From contig JBITNC010000001.1 of the NCBI GenBank assembly GCA_050084985.1, positions 127,224,001-127,288,000 on the forward strand: a DNA stretch of 64,000 nt, written 5' to 3'. The notes under the pieces are model-generated. The model was not told the DNA's origin and ran no database searches. It saw only the letters and a program-made list of their open reading frames with translations. A program made the position numbers and the translations under genes. How positions within the stretch are numbered: the stretch's first letter is position 1; each line of letters opens with the position of its first letter. The DNA comes from Nageia nagi (lineage: Eukaryota; Pinophyta). Shown here in pieces: positions 46,451 to 58,340 of this stretch.

Positions 46451-46825
46451 TATAAGCAATTAAGTAGTTCAACACATAGATCACCCTCCATCAGTTAGAT
46501 CTAGATATACCGAGGTCAATTTTAGATAAAATATAGAGCTAAATAAGAGTCCTGACTAAGAAAGATATAGCGACCATTACTTCCAAACCAAGATAATTAT
46601 ATTTGAGAAGGATCTAGGATATATGTGAACTCCAGAATTTGGTGTTCTACATAGACATTGGTAAACAATAGCTCATAATAGAGCTAGAATTCATTAATAA
46701 ATTCTTTAATTCTTTGATTGAGATAAAAGCTCCCAAATTATGGGAAGAACAGAATGTACAAGGTAGTGCTACTAGTTGGGTAGCCAATACCATTCAATAC
46801 CTTGAGTAGTCCTTTTCTAAGAAGT

Positions 46826-48512
46826 AAATTATTTCTATTCTAATTCTATTACCTTTAACATGAAATATGAATCTTCTATAAGCCCTTAATCTGAAGAGTT
46901 TTGAGTTTTATTAACAACCAGCTATTGTATATGCAAGTCTTTGTCTTAGATATTTTTACTTGTAAATTTCCTTTCAAAGTGTCTAAGAGTTGTGTAAATA
47001 CAAAGTATCCAAGAGTTATTGTAAATGAAAGTCCAAGATATCAAACAAAACCCATCAATTTTGAGCAATGACATCACAAGTTATGGCTAAAATCTGTGAG
47101 TCCTAGAACAAGTAATGGCAGGTGATGATTCATAAATATATCAAACAAAGCCTATTGATTTTGACTGATGATGTCATAAATTATAGCCAAACTTAGTGAG
47201 TCCTAGAACAAGTAATGGTGAGTGATGATTCACAAAGATATCAAACAAATCCCATCGATTTTGAGTGATGACATCACAAATTATGGCTAAAATTAGTGGG
47301 TCTCGAAATAAGTAATGGTGGATGATGATTCACAAAGATATCAAATAAAGCTCATCAATTTTGAATGATGATGTCATAATTTTTTGATAAAATCAATGGA
47401 TTCCAGAAGAGCTATATTTTCAACAAAGCTCAAAGAAAGGAAATAGAACCTACCAAATTGAGGTAAGAGTAATGGGTAAGAAGTAACACCCAGGTCCACT
47501 TTAAATTAAGTGTTTGACACTCGGGGCCCTATTAATGTATCGACTTCAACTCATTTTAATATAACAATGGTAGTTTCTTCTTGAACTAAGTTGATATATT
47601 AATCATGAAACCCAATTACTCTATTCATTCAGATCTACATTATGGATCATTAATAGTTGCAAAGAAGTAAATAGATGCTGATAAAGCATAATATTAGATC
47701 ATACCTATCAAGTTGCAGATAAGTAATTAGTTAATCAGCTACAATGCCATCTTTAATCAACTACAAGGCCGAAGAAGGAGCAATCAATGATATGTTAGAA
47801 GGATTGTAGCTCTATGGACATGACTATTTAGAAATTCCAAATTTCTATATAGTCATGATGTTGGTACTTATTCACTATGTAATCTAACACAACTATAGTA
47901 TTTATTATGAATAGCTTTGCTTTGATTACTTTATTCAAGATGAATAATTATGTATATTAATGAGATACAACCACCCAATTGGGGAGAAAAATGTATAAAT
48001 GATAAACTATTAGAAATGAAAGAGGTCGAACATTTTAGCAAATTTGCTCAGATTTGTAAGATATTTTCACATATGCTAATACAAATAGATAATGCTTTAC
48101 CCTCTTGCAACAATTGGTTGTTTATTACTTTTGTGAATGTTATGTGTAAGAAGTTTTCTTAAAATTATGGTTGTATTTTGTGATTACAGGACCCCATGGG
48201 TAAGATAGCTTGCTATTCTTGATCTTGGTTACGGATTGCTACTTGTGTTATAATGCTCGGATTGTACATTTCTTATTTTAAGGTTTACTTTAATTTGCTT
48301 ATCTTTTACTTGTAACTCTTTACCTTTTTATCTCTTTCTAGTTACTTTAAACCTTCAAAATAGATAGGAACCAACCTATAATCTAGAGATTGAGCAAAAA
48401 CCAACACAAGTGCATCCCCACTACCTTCTTCTCTCTCAACAAACCTACCATTGCAGGCAATGGATAACTCGACCAAACCAAACCCTTTGAGGTTACACTA
48501 TATCGATCAACA
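46826..48512 (+). repeat. Gypsy-3 3' LTR
   Basis: Aligns with 25386-27072. The true start may be further left (46741, TGGGAAG). It ends GATCAACA before ATATT. Confidence 0.78.
47038..47437 (+). repeat. 100-bp tandem array in the gypsy-3 3' LTR
   Basis: ATATCAAACAAA at 47038, 47138, 47238 and 47338, an exact 100-bp period through four units. Confidence 0.9.
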
Positions 48513-50743
48513 ATATTCTGCTAGTGGATGATTTTAATCCATGTACAAGTATTGCATAATGCTCTATATTTGATATATCTTCATATTCATTATGTTTAAA
48601 GGAGCTTGTTCATGATTATTTGGGAATTTCTTGTTGCTTAGTTGATGCAAAAACTATTATCACACCCTATGGTAAGCACTTGATTAACCTTGGCAAATCT
48701 CATGATTTAATCATTCTAAATGGTATTAAGCAGTTCCATCTTTCCAATAATTTTCCATATGTTAATGGAGCTAGTGTAGTTGATTATGTGATGGCTAACC
48801 TACCTTTTTCCTTAACTATATTTTATTTGTGCATCTCAAGTGTACCTCCTTTAGCAAATCATGCCTTCCTCACCTTTAACCTTCCATTTATTTCCAAATT
48901 GGAACCTTCCCTCCTAAAATAATTATGAAAACCCACTTTAACCATAGTTATGATGATGTATACATAGAAAAAATTAAATCCTACCTTATCCATATTCACA
49001 TAATTCAAGATCCTATTAAGAGAGTGAACTATTTTTTTGAAGCATTATGGCTAGTAATTGTTGAGCCTTTTCCCGATACCATTCATTCTTTTCATCAATC
49101 CCATGGTCATTGCTCCTGTAATGCATAGTTTGACACTGAATGTAAAGCTTTACATAGGCTCACCTGATCAGTAGAACATCTTGATCCCTTGAATTACAAG
49201 CTCACCCAAAAATACTACCGTTCTTTTCTTAGAAAAAAAAACATTAATTTTTATCAAGAAAAATACAAGAAATTATACACATGCTCAAACTTAATCTCAC
49301 AAACTCTTGGTGTATTTTTCTACCTAAAAAGAAAATATGTCCCATTTCTGATCCTCACACTTGGTACACCTATGCTAGCTCACTCTATAATATTTCAAAC
49401 CATGCCCTAATTATCTCCAACCCACAACCAACACATTTTATCTTCTTCACTAATGGAATGATTTTTTATGCTATTTGTAAGCTACATACTAGTAAAGCAG
49501 TTAATAATGAAAATTTGAAGGTGAAATTTCTTAAACATAGCCCTAGAGTGCTGGTATCCCATATTGCAAACTCTTCAATCATGTAGTTACTCATGGGTTC
49601 CCACCCTCTTGGTCTTCAAATATTATACATCCCATCCATAAATTTGGAGATCTGCTAAAACCAAATGATTATAGAACTATTATGGTTGGTCATACTCTTG
49701 CAAAACATTATGCAATAGTTCTTGATATTTTTATCTCTAAATTTGTTGAGGTCAAAAAATTTCTTGCAAAGGGAAAGGAAGGTTTCAGAAGAAATCATCA
49801 TACCTATGATCACATTCTAACTCTTAGAACTATCATTGAATAAGTTAAATCCACTAAATGTAGGGTCTATTATTGTTTTGTAGACTTCAGGAAAGCATTT
49901 GATATTATTCCTAGATTGTTACTACTTTAGATGTTGAAGGATTTAGGAATTCTAGAGGAGGTTACTTTGTTGGTCATTACCTTATATGAAACATTCATTG
50001 GACAAGTCAAAAGTGGATCTATTAGAACACAAGATATTCATAGTACTATAGGGGTTAAACAAGGTTTCCCACTTTCACCTACGCTTTTTGGATTGTATAT
50101 GGATGAATTGGAGGTGCTCATTATGGACTCTCTAGCTAAGAGGACAAGTTACTTACTCTTTGGTAGTGTTATTTTCATTTTGGTATTTGTTGACAATATT
50201 ATCCTAATGTCACACATAAAAACAAGACTTCAATAACAACTAGACATGCTTAGCACTTACTTTGACTTACATGGATTAGAAGTTAATCTCCAGAAAATAA
50301 AGATTATGACATTCAATCTACCTAAGAAAGATTTCTCTTTTGTTTACATCACATACAAAGGGAAGGATGTTGAAATTATCATATCATATACATACTTGGG
50401 AGTTATTTTTATAAGACCTACCTTCAACATGATCCTTGTATATCAAGAAAGGTTAAACAAAGGGTATGCTTCCTTAGCCTCTTTGGATAGGAAATGCTTC
50501 TAGCTCCAGTTTCAAGATATTAGTATGAAGATCAAACTATTTCACACTCTTATTACCCCCACATTGCTCTATGGTTGTGAAGTTTCGGTCCCTAGCCTCA
50601 AATAGTTGGATTAATCTCATATTGAAAGGGTTCTTATCTCAATGTTTTCCAAGTTCATTCATTTTAAAAGAATTGTTCAATATCCCATCATTCTATCTGA
50701 GTTTCATGCTTGCCCATTATTTATAGTAGCATTATTTTATATT
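48513..50743 (+). pseudogene. LINE ORF2, piece 2 of 4: endonuclease end and reverse transcriptase
   Basis: Begins ATATT (target-site copy), then LLVDDFN (usual GDFN), PYGKHLINLGKSHDLIILNG, NGASVVDYVMAN and LANHAFLTF, where LADHAF (catalytic S/A-D-H) is changed to N. RT follows with DYRTIMV, GFRRNHHTYDHI, CFVDFRKAFD, GVKQGFPLSP, and FVDNIILMS in place of FADD, LGVIF. It ends ALFYI and is cut by copia-3. Multiple stops and frameshifts. Confidence 0.9.
50739..50743 (+). repeat. Target-site duplication ATATT of copia-3, left copy
   Basis: Repeated exactly at 57850-57854. Confidence 0.9.
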
Positions 50744-51244
50744 TGAAGGAACTAAAAATAACAAAATAATTATTAAACACCCAAGATCACATGAAAGCTC
50801 ATAATACACATCTAAAAAACTCACAAATAAGACAATCTCATAAAGTGACACAAGATGTAAGTGGTTCCTTCAACTAGAAGTACATCCACTAACTAGATCT
50901 TGCTTCATTCACAAACATGAATATCTTACAATCCTCTTACTCTTTTCTCCTAACCACTATCCTATAGCATAATTTTACTTCACAATTAGTGTGTGATCAC
51001 TAAGAGGGAGCCTTCTATTTATAGGCCAAAATCTCTTTTTGGATTACCCTTCTATCCAATGTACAAAAAATGACATGCACATCCTTTTACCCAATGGACA
51101 TGCTCATGACATGGAGTGTAGGACAAGTTACATTATCATATTCACTTAAATACTTAAGGTATCAAATGATACCCTTAATTATTAGTGAACTTACATAGAA
51201 GATTTAATACAAATCTTTACAATAATGCATTATACATTCTAACA
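50744..51244 (-). repeat. Copia-3 3' LTR
   Basis: The reverse complement runs TGTTAGAATG to TTCCTTCA. Promoter-like CCTATAAATAG near 51017-51027. Confidence 0.92.
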
Positions 51245-51253
51245 CTCCCCCTT
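51245..51253 (-). other. Copia-3 polypurine tract
   Basis: Complement AAGGGGGAG abutting the LTR. Confidence 0.93.
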
Positions 51254-51714
51254 AATGCAATATTGGGATAGAGTGAGTAAGAGAGAAGAAGAAGACAAAG
51301 TAAGAGAGTTCTCCTCCAAATAGATACAATGGAGATGAGAAATTTTTACATATTTTTGAAGTAAGAAAAATCTAATTTGAGACTCACTACTTTACCAAAT
51401 ACAATCATTAACCATAATTGATTTCAATGTACATGAAGTAGTCATCCAACTAGAAGTCATAAAGAGTCTTCAAGAGCCTGCATACCTAAGGTAAGTAACC
51501 TATAATCTCAAAGGAAATTGCAAGTCATAAGTAGCTCAAATAACAAGATCAGTTAGATGTAACATATTCATCTCATCAAGGATAGATGAATAACACAAAT
51601 GCCATCATCAACTGATCAATGGTGCACTGTAAGTCATCACGAAGATGCCATGCCAAAAACTTATAGTCATCTACTATATATAAAATATGTGTTGATTATC
51701 ATTACAAAATAGAG

Positions 51715-51990
51715 CATGTACATATGAGTTTCTCACATATGGATAACTGAATAGTGCCAAAAAATACATAAGAGTTCCTTACACATGGATAATTGAATAA
51801 TGCTAGATTGACCAAAATAAAACATGCACATACAAGTTCTTCACATATGGATAACTGAATAGTGCCAAAATACACATAAGAGTTCCTCACACATGGATAA
51901 TGAAACAATGCTAGATTGGCTAATTTGTACAACTTTCTCATACAGAGCAAACTTACCATGAAAGTGTACAACAAAATTAACATTATACAA
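51715..51990 (-). repeat. Copia-3 3' UTR tandem repeats
   Basis: ACATATGGATAACTGAATAG with GAGTTTCTCAC recurs at about 124 bp, each made of two diverged half-units. It is followed by one copy of the CAGAGCAAACTTACCATG unit known from copia-1/2. An open frame through it (51702-51995 minus) is a by-product of the repeat. Confidence 0.8.
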
Positions 51991-52047
51991 CACAAAATCC
52001 ATCTAGAGGTGAAGTTATCATCACAAATATTAATTTAACAGAAGAAT

Positions 52048-53760
52048 TCAAACTTCACTCACCCTTGAGGGCAACTTCACCAACCCAATAGCATCCCTAA
52101 GCTTACAAAACTGAGCTTCTAAGAGGGGCTTGATTAACAAATTAGTAGAGTTTAAGGTGGATGGATAATACTTTAGTTGTATGATGCCATCAAGAACCTT
52201 CTTCTTGATAAAATGGAAATGGATTTCCACATGTTTTATTTTTTGATGGAATATAAGATTCTTAGCCAAAAAAATAGAATACTAATTGTTTGAAGAAATA
52301 AAAAATGAGCCACTTTGTTCATGTCTAATTTCTTTCAGAATATGCCTTAACCAAATGGCTTCCTAGGCTATAATAAATATGGCACAATATTCAACTTCTA
52401 TGGTGGAAAGAGAAATAGTAGGCTACTTCTTGGAAGCCCAAGAGATAGCACCTGAACTAATGCTAAACACATATGTAAATGTTGACTTCCTATCATCTTT
52501 ATCTCCCCCATAGTCAAAATCTAAGAATCTAGAGAGAACAAATGAGGGTAACTTGGAATACTTGAGAACAAGATATTTAGTCTCTACAACATACCTCAAG
52601 ATTTACTTAATAGCATTGAGGTGCTCAACATAAGGTTTTTGCATGAATCATACCATCAAATTCACTGCAAAGGTAATATTTGACCTGGATATAGTCAAAT
52701 ACAAAAGTCTACAAATTAATTACTTATAATCTATAGCATCAGCTAACTAAGAGTTGGAGCTCAAAGAAATAATGATTTCACAAGAGACTAGAATCGTAGC
52801 ATATCTACACTCCTCCATTCTAAACTTCTACAAGATATTTGATATATACTTAGATAATTTGATATATACTTAGACTAATTAAAGTAAGTACAATCCTTAT
52901 ATTGATACACTTGTATTCTAATATAATAGTGCAAGAGATCAAGATCAATCATTTCAAATGTTGCCTTAAATTTGGATATGTACTCTTTAATGATTTTATC
53001 ATTATTTCCAATAATTAAAAGATCATCCACATAAAGGAGAATCAATACCATGGCTTTTTATTGATTGAGCACATATAGATCGAAGTTAAAAAATACTTGA
53101 AGTATTGAATGTTTATGAAGTACCCTAAAATCTTTTTGTATCAGGCTCTAGGTGCTTATTTAAGTCTATACAATGACTTCTTTAGCTTACACACAAAGGA
53201 CTTTTTTCCTTCCATAATAAGCCCTTTTGGTTGATTCATGAAGATTTTCACATCTAATTCACCATTGAGAAATGCACTCTTGATGTTAAGTTGAAAAACT
53301 TTCCATCTTTAAGCTGCATAAAGAGCAAGGATAACTCTCATAGTAGGCATCTTTGCCATGGGAGCAAAGATTTCTTCATAATCTACATCATATTTCTCAG
53401 CAAAACCTTTAGCTACTAAACTTACCTTGTATTTTTCAATGTCTCCAACTCAATTGAACTTTACCTTGTAGATCCACTTATTACCAACCACATTCTTTTC
53501 ATTGGGATAAGGAATCAAGTTCTAAGTTTAATTTTTTTATAAGTGCCTCATACTCCACTTTCATGGCTTTCATTCTGCACTTGTGTTTAGAAGCTTCTTT
53601 GAAGGTTGAAGGCTCATGCTTATTGTCAATCTTGGCAATTAAAGAATTGTTCAAGGTCATGCTCCTTATTAACCTTTGAGTTGAAGAGTTTTATTTCTGA
53701 GGTGACTTGTCTAGATCAATATCTAACTAGCTAAGAGCAACTAAAGATTCCTCTAGATCA
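52048..53760 (-). pseudogene. Copia-3 reverse transcriptase and RNase H
   Basis: The C-terminal frame 52048-52269 matches the tail of copia-1/2 (KIKHVEIHFHFIKKKVLDGI, LLIKPLLEAQF). RNase H and RT follow in fragments with stops: YVDDLLI region complement near 53020-53040 and SAFLN near 53270. A 19-base-like local duplication (GATATATACTTAGA) occurs at about 52836-52872. Confidence 0.85.
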
Positions 53761-54905
53761 TCAACATCTTTATTAGAAGTAGATTCTTTAGGAAGTTCAT
53801 TAAACTTTACATCCCTTGAAATAAATATGAATTTATAGGATGGAGAGTAGAGCCTGTAGCCTCTATGCTAACTATCATAACCCACAAAGATGCATTTTTC
53901 AACTCTTTTGTCCAACTTCTTTCTTTTCTTAGAAATAATATAGGAGAATGCTTCACAACCAAACACCTTAAAATGAGAAATGTTAAGTTTTCCTCCTAAC
54001 CATGCTTCAAAAGGATTTTTACTTTAAATGACTTTTATGGGACACCTATTCAAGGTGAAAATAGTAGTGCTTATAGCTTCACCCCATAAGAATTTAGAAA
54101 GATTATCCAACATGCATCTAGTCATTTCCATAATTATTCTATTTTTCCTTTTGATAACACCATTTTGCTGAGGAGTGCAAGGAATCATAAACTGCCTCTT
54201 GATTCTATACTTAGCATAATATTCATTGAACTCATTACTATTATATTCTTCCCTATTATCTGATCTCAACATCTTGATTTTAAGTTTAGTTTGATTCTCA
54301 ATAAAGGCCTTAAAAATCTTAAAACTCTCAAAGGTTTGATCCTTGTGCTCAAGTAGATACCCAAAGATCATCCTACTAAATTCATCAATGAAGGTCAAGA
54401 CATAAGATGCTCTTCCAAATGATTTAATCTAAAATAGACCTATCAAATTTGAATGCACAAGTTGAAGAGGTTGAAATGCTCTTGTTGCTTTATCTTTTTC
54501 AAACTTTCATCTATGCATCTTGCCAAGAATGAACTTCTCGCATAGACCAATTGATGAAAAAATTGAAGGTAAACATTCTATAACTTCTTGGTTTTTCATT
54601 ACTTGAATACTCTTATGGTTAAGGTGCCCTAAATGATGGTGCTAAAGATTACCTTTAGGACACACACTAGAAGCAAGACACATCTTTGATGGAACTTGAT
54701 CTATAATGTAGAGGTTATCTTTTATAGATCCTTTAACCAACATGGCAAGTCCTTTCTTAATGCACCAGAATTGAGAGTCAAACTCAAAAGAGTACCCTTT
54801 TCTAGCAACTTGGATCATAGAGAGAAGGTTCATCCTTAACTTAAGAACATAAAAAATATTTTTAAGAACCTTTTCATGAAACAACACACTTCTAATTCCT
54901 TTGAC
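53761..54905 (-). pseudogene. Copia-3 integrase
   Basis: The frame 54024-54398 contains FGYLLEHKDQTF, LRSDNREEYNS (catalytic DNGGE changed to DNREE) and KRQFMIPCTPQQNG. Here the Gln codon CAG is intact where copia-1 and copia-2 have TAA. Upstream frame 54642-54887 has RMNLLSMIQVARKGYSFEF. The coding region breaks off at about 54905, next to leader-like sequence. Confidence 0.88.
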
Positions 54906-55520
54906 TTAAGGTAATTGAGAAGTACGAACTTTTCACCACCTGGATCATCAAACTTAAAGGCTTAAATCTGCCTATCCTCACCTCATGGCTCCCTAAACAA
55001 TTCATGTTATGAAATGTACATTTGGATGTATTCATTTTAGAGGGTTGCTCATATCAATGTTTACGATTTTTGCATAAGAAAATAAATCAAAGTACGAAAC
55101 ATGAAATAAAAGAGCATAAGTAAAATATCATCCATTCAAAAATTTGAAACCTAAGTGTTCAATGGGTTTTATTTACCAACACCTAAAGGACATCTTTACA
55201 TCAATCCTAATTTTGCACAAGTTAAATTTGCAAAAAAAATGATAAATACTTAAGCATAAGCATGCATTTTAAAAATTAAGTTCTAAGTATTAACTTAAAA
55301 ATTTAAGTATGCATTATTAACTTAACAAATAAGTATTAAGCATGTATTTAATTTAAGTATTAGACATAAGTTCATTTGTAAAGAATTTAAAGCAAACACT
55401 TTAAGATGTATTCACATAATTCTAAGTGATAAGCATGCATCTATTCATTATAAATGCAATGTATTTTTAAGTAAATAAAAAAATTCCCCCTTTTACTTAA
55501 AAAATAGAAAGTAGGTATAA

Positions 55521-55552
<32 letters not shown>

Positions 55553-57342
55553 CATTGCTAATTTACCTTAGAAAATTAATTTCTATCACTAGATAAAAAG
55601 TCAATATAAGACATAAATGCTTAAGAATGACCATTTTAAGTAGTGATGAAGATACTTAAAGAATTATCATTTTTCCTTAAAATAACTCTCTATGAAATGC
55701 TCCCCCTCTAATTAAATTCCTAAATTATAATGAGAGGACAACTTAATAAATGGGAAACTTGAGAAACTCACTTTCCTCCTACAAGAATTAAATATATAAT
55801 GGAGAACCATACTCTACCAAAAAACATTTAATGCTAGATGATTGTAAAAAATTAATTCCTGTTGAGAGGGTGAGATTTGTACATAATAATTTTGACTAAA
55901 AATTAAAAAAGGTTTAGGATCGAGATAAGGGAGGAGGCATAGAGGAGAGGAGACTAATTAGGCATGGTGGTGAGGTGCTTCAACTACCCCATGATGATAG
56001 GCTAAGGAAGGTCCCCAAGCCAAATCTACAAGAATGCAAGCTCCAAAGAGCAATTCTTTGCTTCAAAGTCATATAGCATTTCTGAAAGGAACTAGCTAAG
56101 ACATGTTCTGGTTTCACCATGTCGATAAGAAGAAGCACTAAACATCAAAGGTGAAAGAGCTACAGGGTTGCATGGTTTAGTCAATAGTCAAAAGGTGAGG
56201 TCCAAAGTCACCACCATACGAGGGGTACCAAATCATTTGCTAGCTATGATAGAAGGCCAAGGAGGAGATGTGGTCAGAGGAGAGGAGAGGAGAGCTCAAC
56301 CACATTAGGAGAGCATAGTTACAAGAGGCGAGGAGGGGAGCAAAGGTGTAGCCACAAGAGGGCCACAGAGTGAGGAGGGTTGGTAGTGCAAGCTATGTAA
56401 GACATAGTGGAGGTGAAAAGCCATAGCAGAGGAGGCCAGTTGAGAGACCTGCAAAGTGGTGGAGGCCATGGAGGGTAATAAGGTGATAAAGGTAAGCTAT
56501 GCATAGGAGGGCTATGTGTAGAGGTTGAGGGCTAGGCAACCAAGAAGAGGGTAGTAGGGAAGCCAAAAAATAGACCTGAGAGGGGGGAGTCAGCTGCAAG
56601 TAGAGGTGACATCAAACACATAAGGTCAAACACATAGCATCACCTATGGTCAAGCTAGAGGATAGCCACCATGAGTTGGCGCTTCTCCCAAGTCTCAAAA
56701 TGTTTTGCTAAAGTTGAAACTTCCACCTACCCTCTTAAAGGTTTTTCAAAATATATTCAAAAAATATATTATTATTTATTTTGCATAATACAAGATTTCC
56801 TTATTTTTATAAAAAAAAAATAACTATTCTATAAATATATTTAAAAAATAAAAGAATTCTACACTAGGTATTCTAGAGTAAAAAATTGCAAACTTGAATT
56901 TTAACAACAATATATTATTGTTGCATTTTACGTAATTTTTAATTTTGAACAATAATTTTACATTGTGAACAAATATTTTTACATAGTAAAAAAAATGTAT
57001 TTTAAAGAATAAGCTTTGAGAAATGCCAATACCCTCCATTTTATAGCAATTAAAAAAATGCAATTATCACCAAAGATTGTTAGTATAAAATAATTGCATA
57101 ATATATTGCTATTTAAGCAAATGTTGTAAAAAAATTGAACTAACACATATCACCAAATATGTTAGTAATAAGTAGTAATTCAAAAAATGAAGGAAAGAAA
57201 GTAATAGGTTATACCTTCAAAAGTTTTAACTTTCAAAGATGAAGAAAAATCACTAAGGATAAAGAAAGATGAAGCCTTCAAGAAGTTCAAGAAGAGCTTC
57301 CACACTATGATGTGAAAATGAGCTTTCAAGTTGCTCTAATAC
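54906..57342 (-). other. Copia-3 5' leader
   Basis: Contains the segment homologous to copia-1 15560-15700 (CCTAAAATGAACACATCC region), an (AT)n run at about 55518-55550, and a pyrimidine-rich sense strand at about 55920-56600. No PPR or AP-3 sequence recognised. The open frames 56319-56599 and 56824-57063 are compositional. Confidence 0.7.
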
Positions 57343-57354
57343 CAATTTGAAGGA
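57343..57354 (-). other. Copia-3 primer binding site
   Basis: Complement TGGTATTAGAGC, one mismatch to the initiator tRNA-Met site. Confidence 0.9.
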
Positions 57355-57357
57355 ACT

Positions 57358-57849
57358 AACACTAACAAGATAATTCCTAAACACCCAAGATCACATGAAA
57401 ACTCACAATACACATCTAACAAATTTACAAATAAGATAATATTACAATGTGACATAAGATGTAAGTGGTTCCTCCAACTAGGAGTACATCCACTAACTAG
57501 ATCTCACTTCATTTACAAACATGAATCTCTTACAATCCTCCTACTTTTTTCTCCTAACCACTACCCTATAGCATAACTTTACTCCACAATTGGTGTGTGA
57601 TCACAAAGAGGGAGCCTTCTATTTATAGGCCAAAATCCCTCTTTGGATCACCCTTTTATCTAATGTACAAAAGCATGACATGCAAATTCTTTTATCCAAG
57701 GGGCATACTCATGACATGGAGTGTAGGATAAGTTAAATTATGATATTCACTTAAATACTTAAGGTATCAAATGATATTTTTAACTATTAGTGAACTTACA
57801 TAGAAGATTTAATACAAACTTTTACAATAATGCATTATACATTCCAACA
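57358..57849 (-). repeat. Copia-3 5' LTR
   Basis: The reverse complement begins TGTTGGAATGTATAATG, with CCTATAAATAG at about 57619-57629. Confidence 0.92.
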
Positions 57850-58329
57850 ATATTATCTCTTTACTACATAAATTCCATTATATACCATATATGAGAAGAT
57901 ATCCATATTTAGCATTGCAATCCTCCAAACAATTGGCAAATCAAGAGGGCAAAAATTGTTGGTATGCTCAAACTGCTACTCTACTTCAAACTCTTAGTTT
58001 AGACATCATGAGACTTCCTCCTATAAGTTATCGATCAATACACCATATTCCAATAAGGATATTCAAGATGAGATCTAATTATCATATGTAAAATGTACTT
58101 GTACTAATCCAAAGGAACCTCTTGACCAAAATTGCTCCATTACTCTCACTTTTATCTCTAGATAGATAATGGATTGATCACTAATCCAAAATATAACTTG
58201 ATATAGATGCCACATAACCTCATGTTTCTTTTAGCTCAGCTACAAGTTTGGTCCCACCAATTGCGTATTGAAACAGATCATCACCTCCCCAAAGATCAAT
58301 GTATTTATAGATTATGCAATCTTGAGGTG
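57850..58329 (+). pseudogene. LINE ORF2, piece 3 of 4: RT C-terminal region
   Basis: Without copia-3 and one ATATT, ALFYI joins ISLLHKFHYIPYMRRYPYLA in frame. The frame 57891-58091 gives LALQSSKQLANQEGKNCWYA, typical of the region after RT in plant LINEs. The end reads LAQLQVWSHQLRIETDHHLP, YRLCNLEV, the beginning of the C-terminal Cys-rich domain. It is cut after LEV. Confidence 0.85.
58325..58329 (+). repeat. Flanking repeat of the 4.7-kb insertion, left copy
   Basis: AGGTG here against ATGTG at 63072-63076, one mismatch. Confidence 0.55.
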
Positions 58330-58340
58330 TGTAACAACCC

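Larger units (their letters stand above)
43250..46740 (+). pseudogene. Extra coding-like region downstream of gypsy-3 integrase
   Basis: About 3.5 kb with long coding-like stretches broken by stops but largely in one orientation: 43250-43495, 43913-44344 (143 codons, LLAYQNIDKLIKVGLPF), 44830-45084, 45943-46446. It ends in an acidic Asp tract, then a Lys/Glu-rich coiled-coil-like section. I do not recognise a family. It is not envelope-like in any visible way: no signal peptide or clear transmembrane segment. Additional ORFs near the 3' LTR are known in some Tat/Ogre-type elements; whether this is one of them, or a captured host gene, cannot be decided here. Confidence 0.55.
25316..48512 (+). 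mobile_element. Tat-like Ty3/gypsy element (gypsy-3), interrupted by copia-2
   Basis: Old element of about 13.7 kb after removing copia-2. It has LTRs of about 1.7 kb, a TTGGCATGC-type primer site, gag, protease, an extra plant-type RNase H, RT, native RNase H, integrase and then ~3.5 kb of additional coding-like sequence before the 3' LTR. All frames carry stops. It is inserted in the LINE endonuclease with a perfect ATATT duplication. The LTRs differ much more than those of copia-1 or copia-2, consistent with greater age. Confidence 0.85.
50744..57849 (-). mobile_element. Ty1/copia element copia-3, minus strand, lacking gag and protease
   Basis: 7,106-bp element with LTRs of 501 and 492 bp, an exact ATATT duplication, primer-binding and polypurine sites. 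Its LTR differs from copia-1/2 but its pol, 3' repeat location and leader are related. Compared with copia-1, sequence from late leader (about 15750) to the protease-integrase border (about 17220) is missing. It could only have moved with proteins supplied by another copy, unless the deletion came later. Confidence 0.93.

Noticed and set aside
51702-51995. 97-codon frame with repeated LALFHYPCVRNSYV segments
   Set aside because: The peptide repetition follows from the tandem repeat in the copia-3 3' UTR, downstream of the pol stop.
56319-56599. Pro/Leu-rich minus-strand frames suggesting a secreted protein
   Set aside because: They are caused by the purine/pyrimidine-skewed leader of copia-3; no stable start or homologue pattern.
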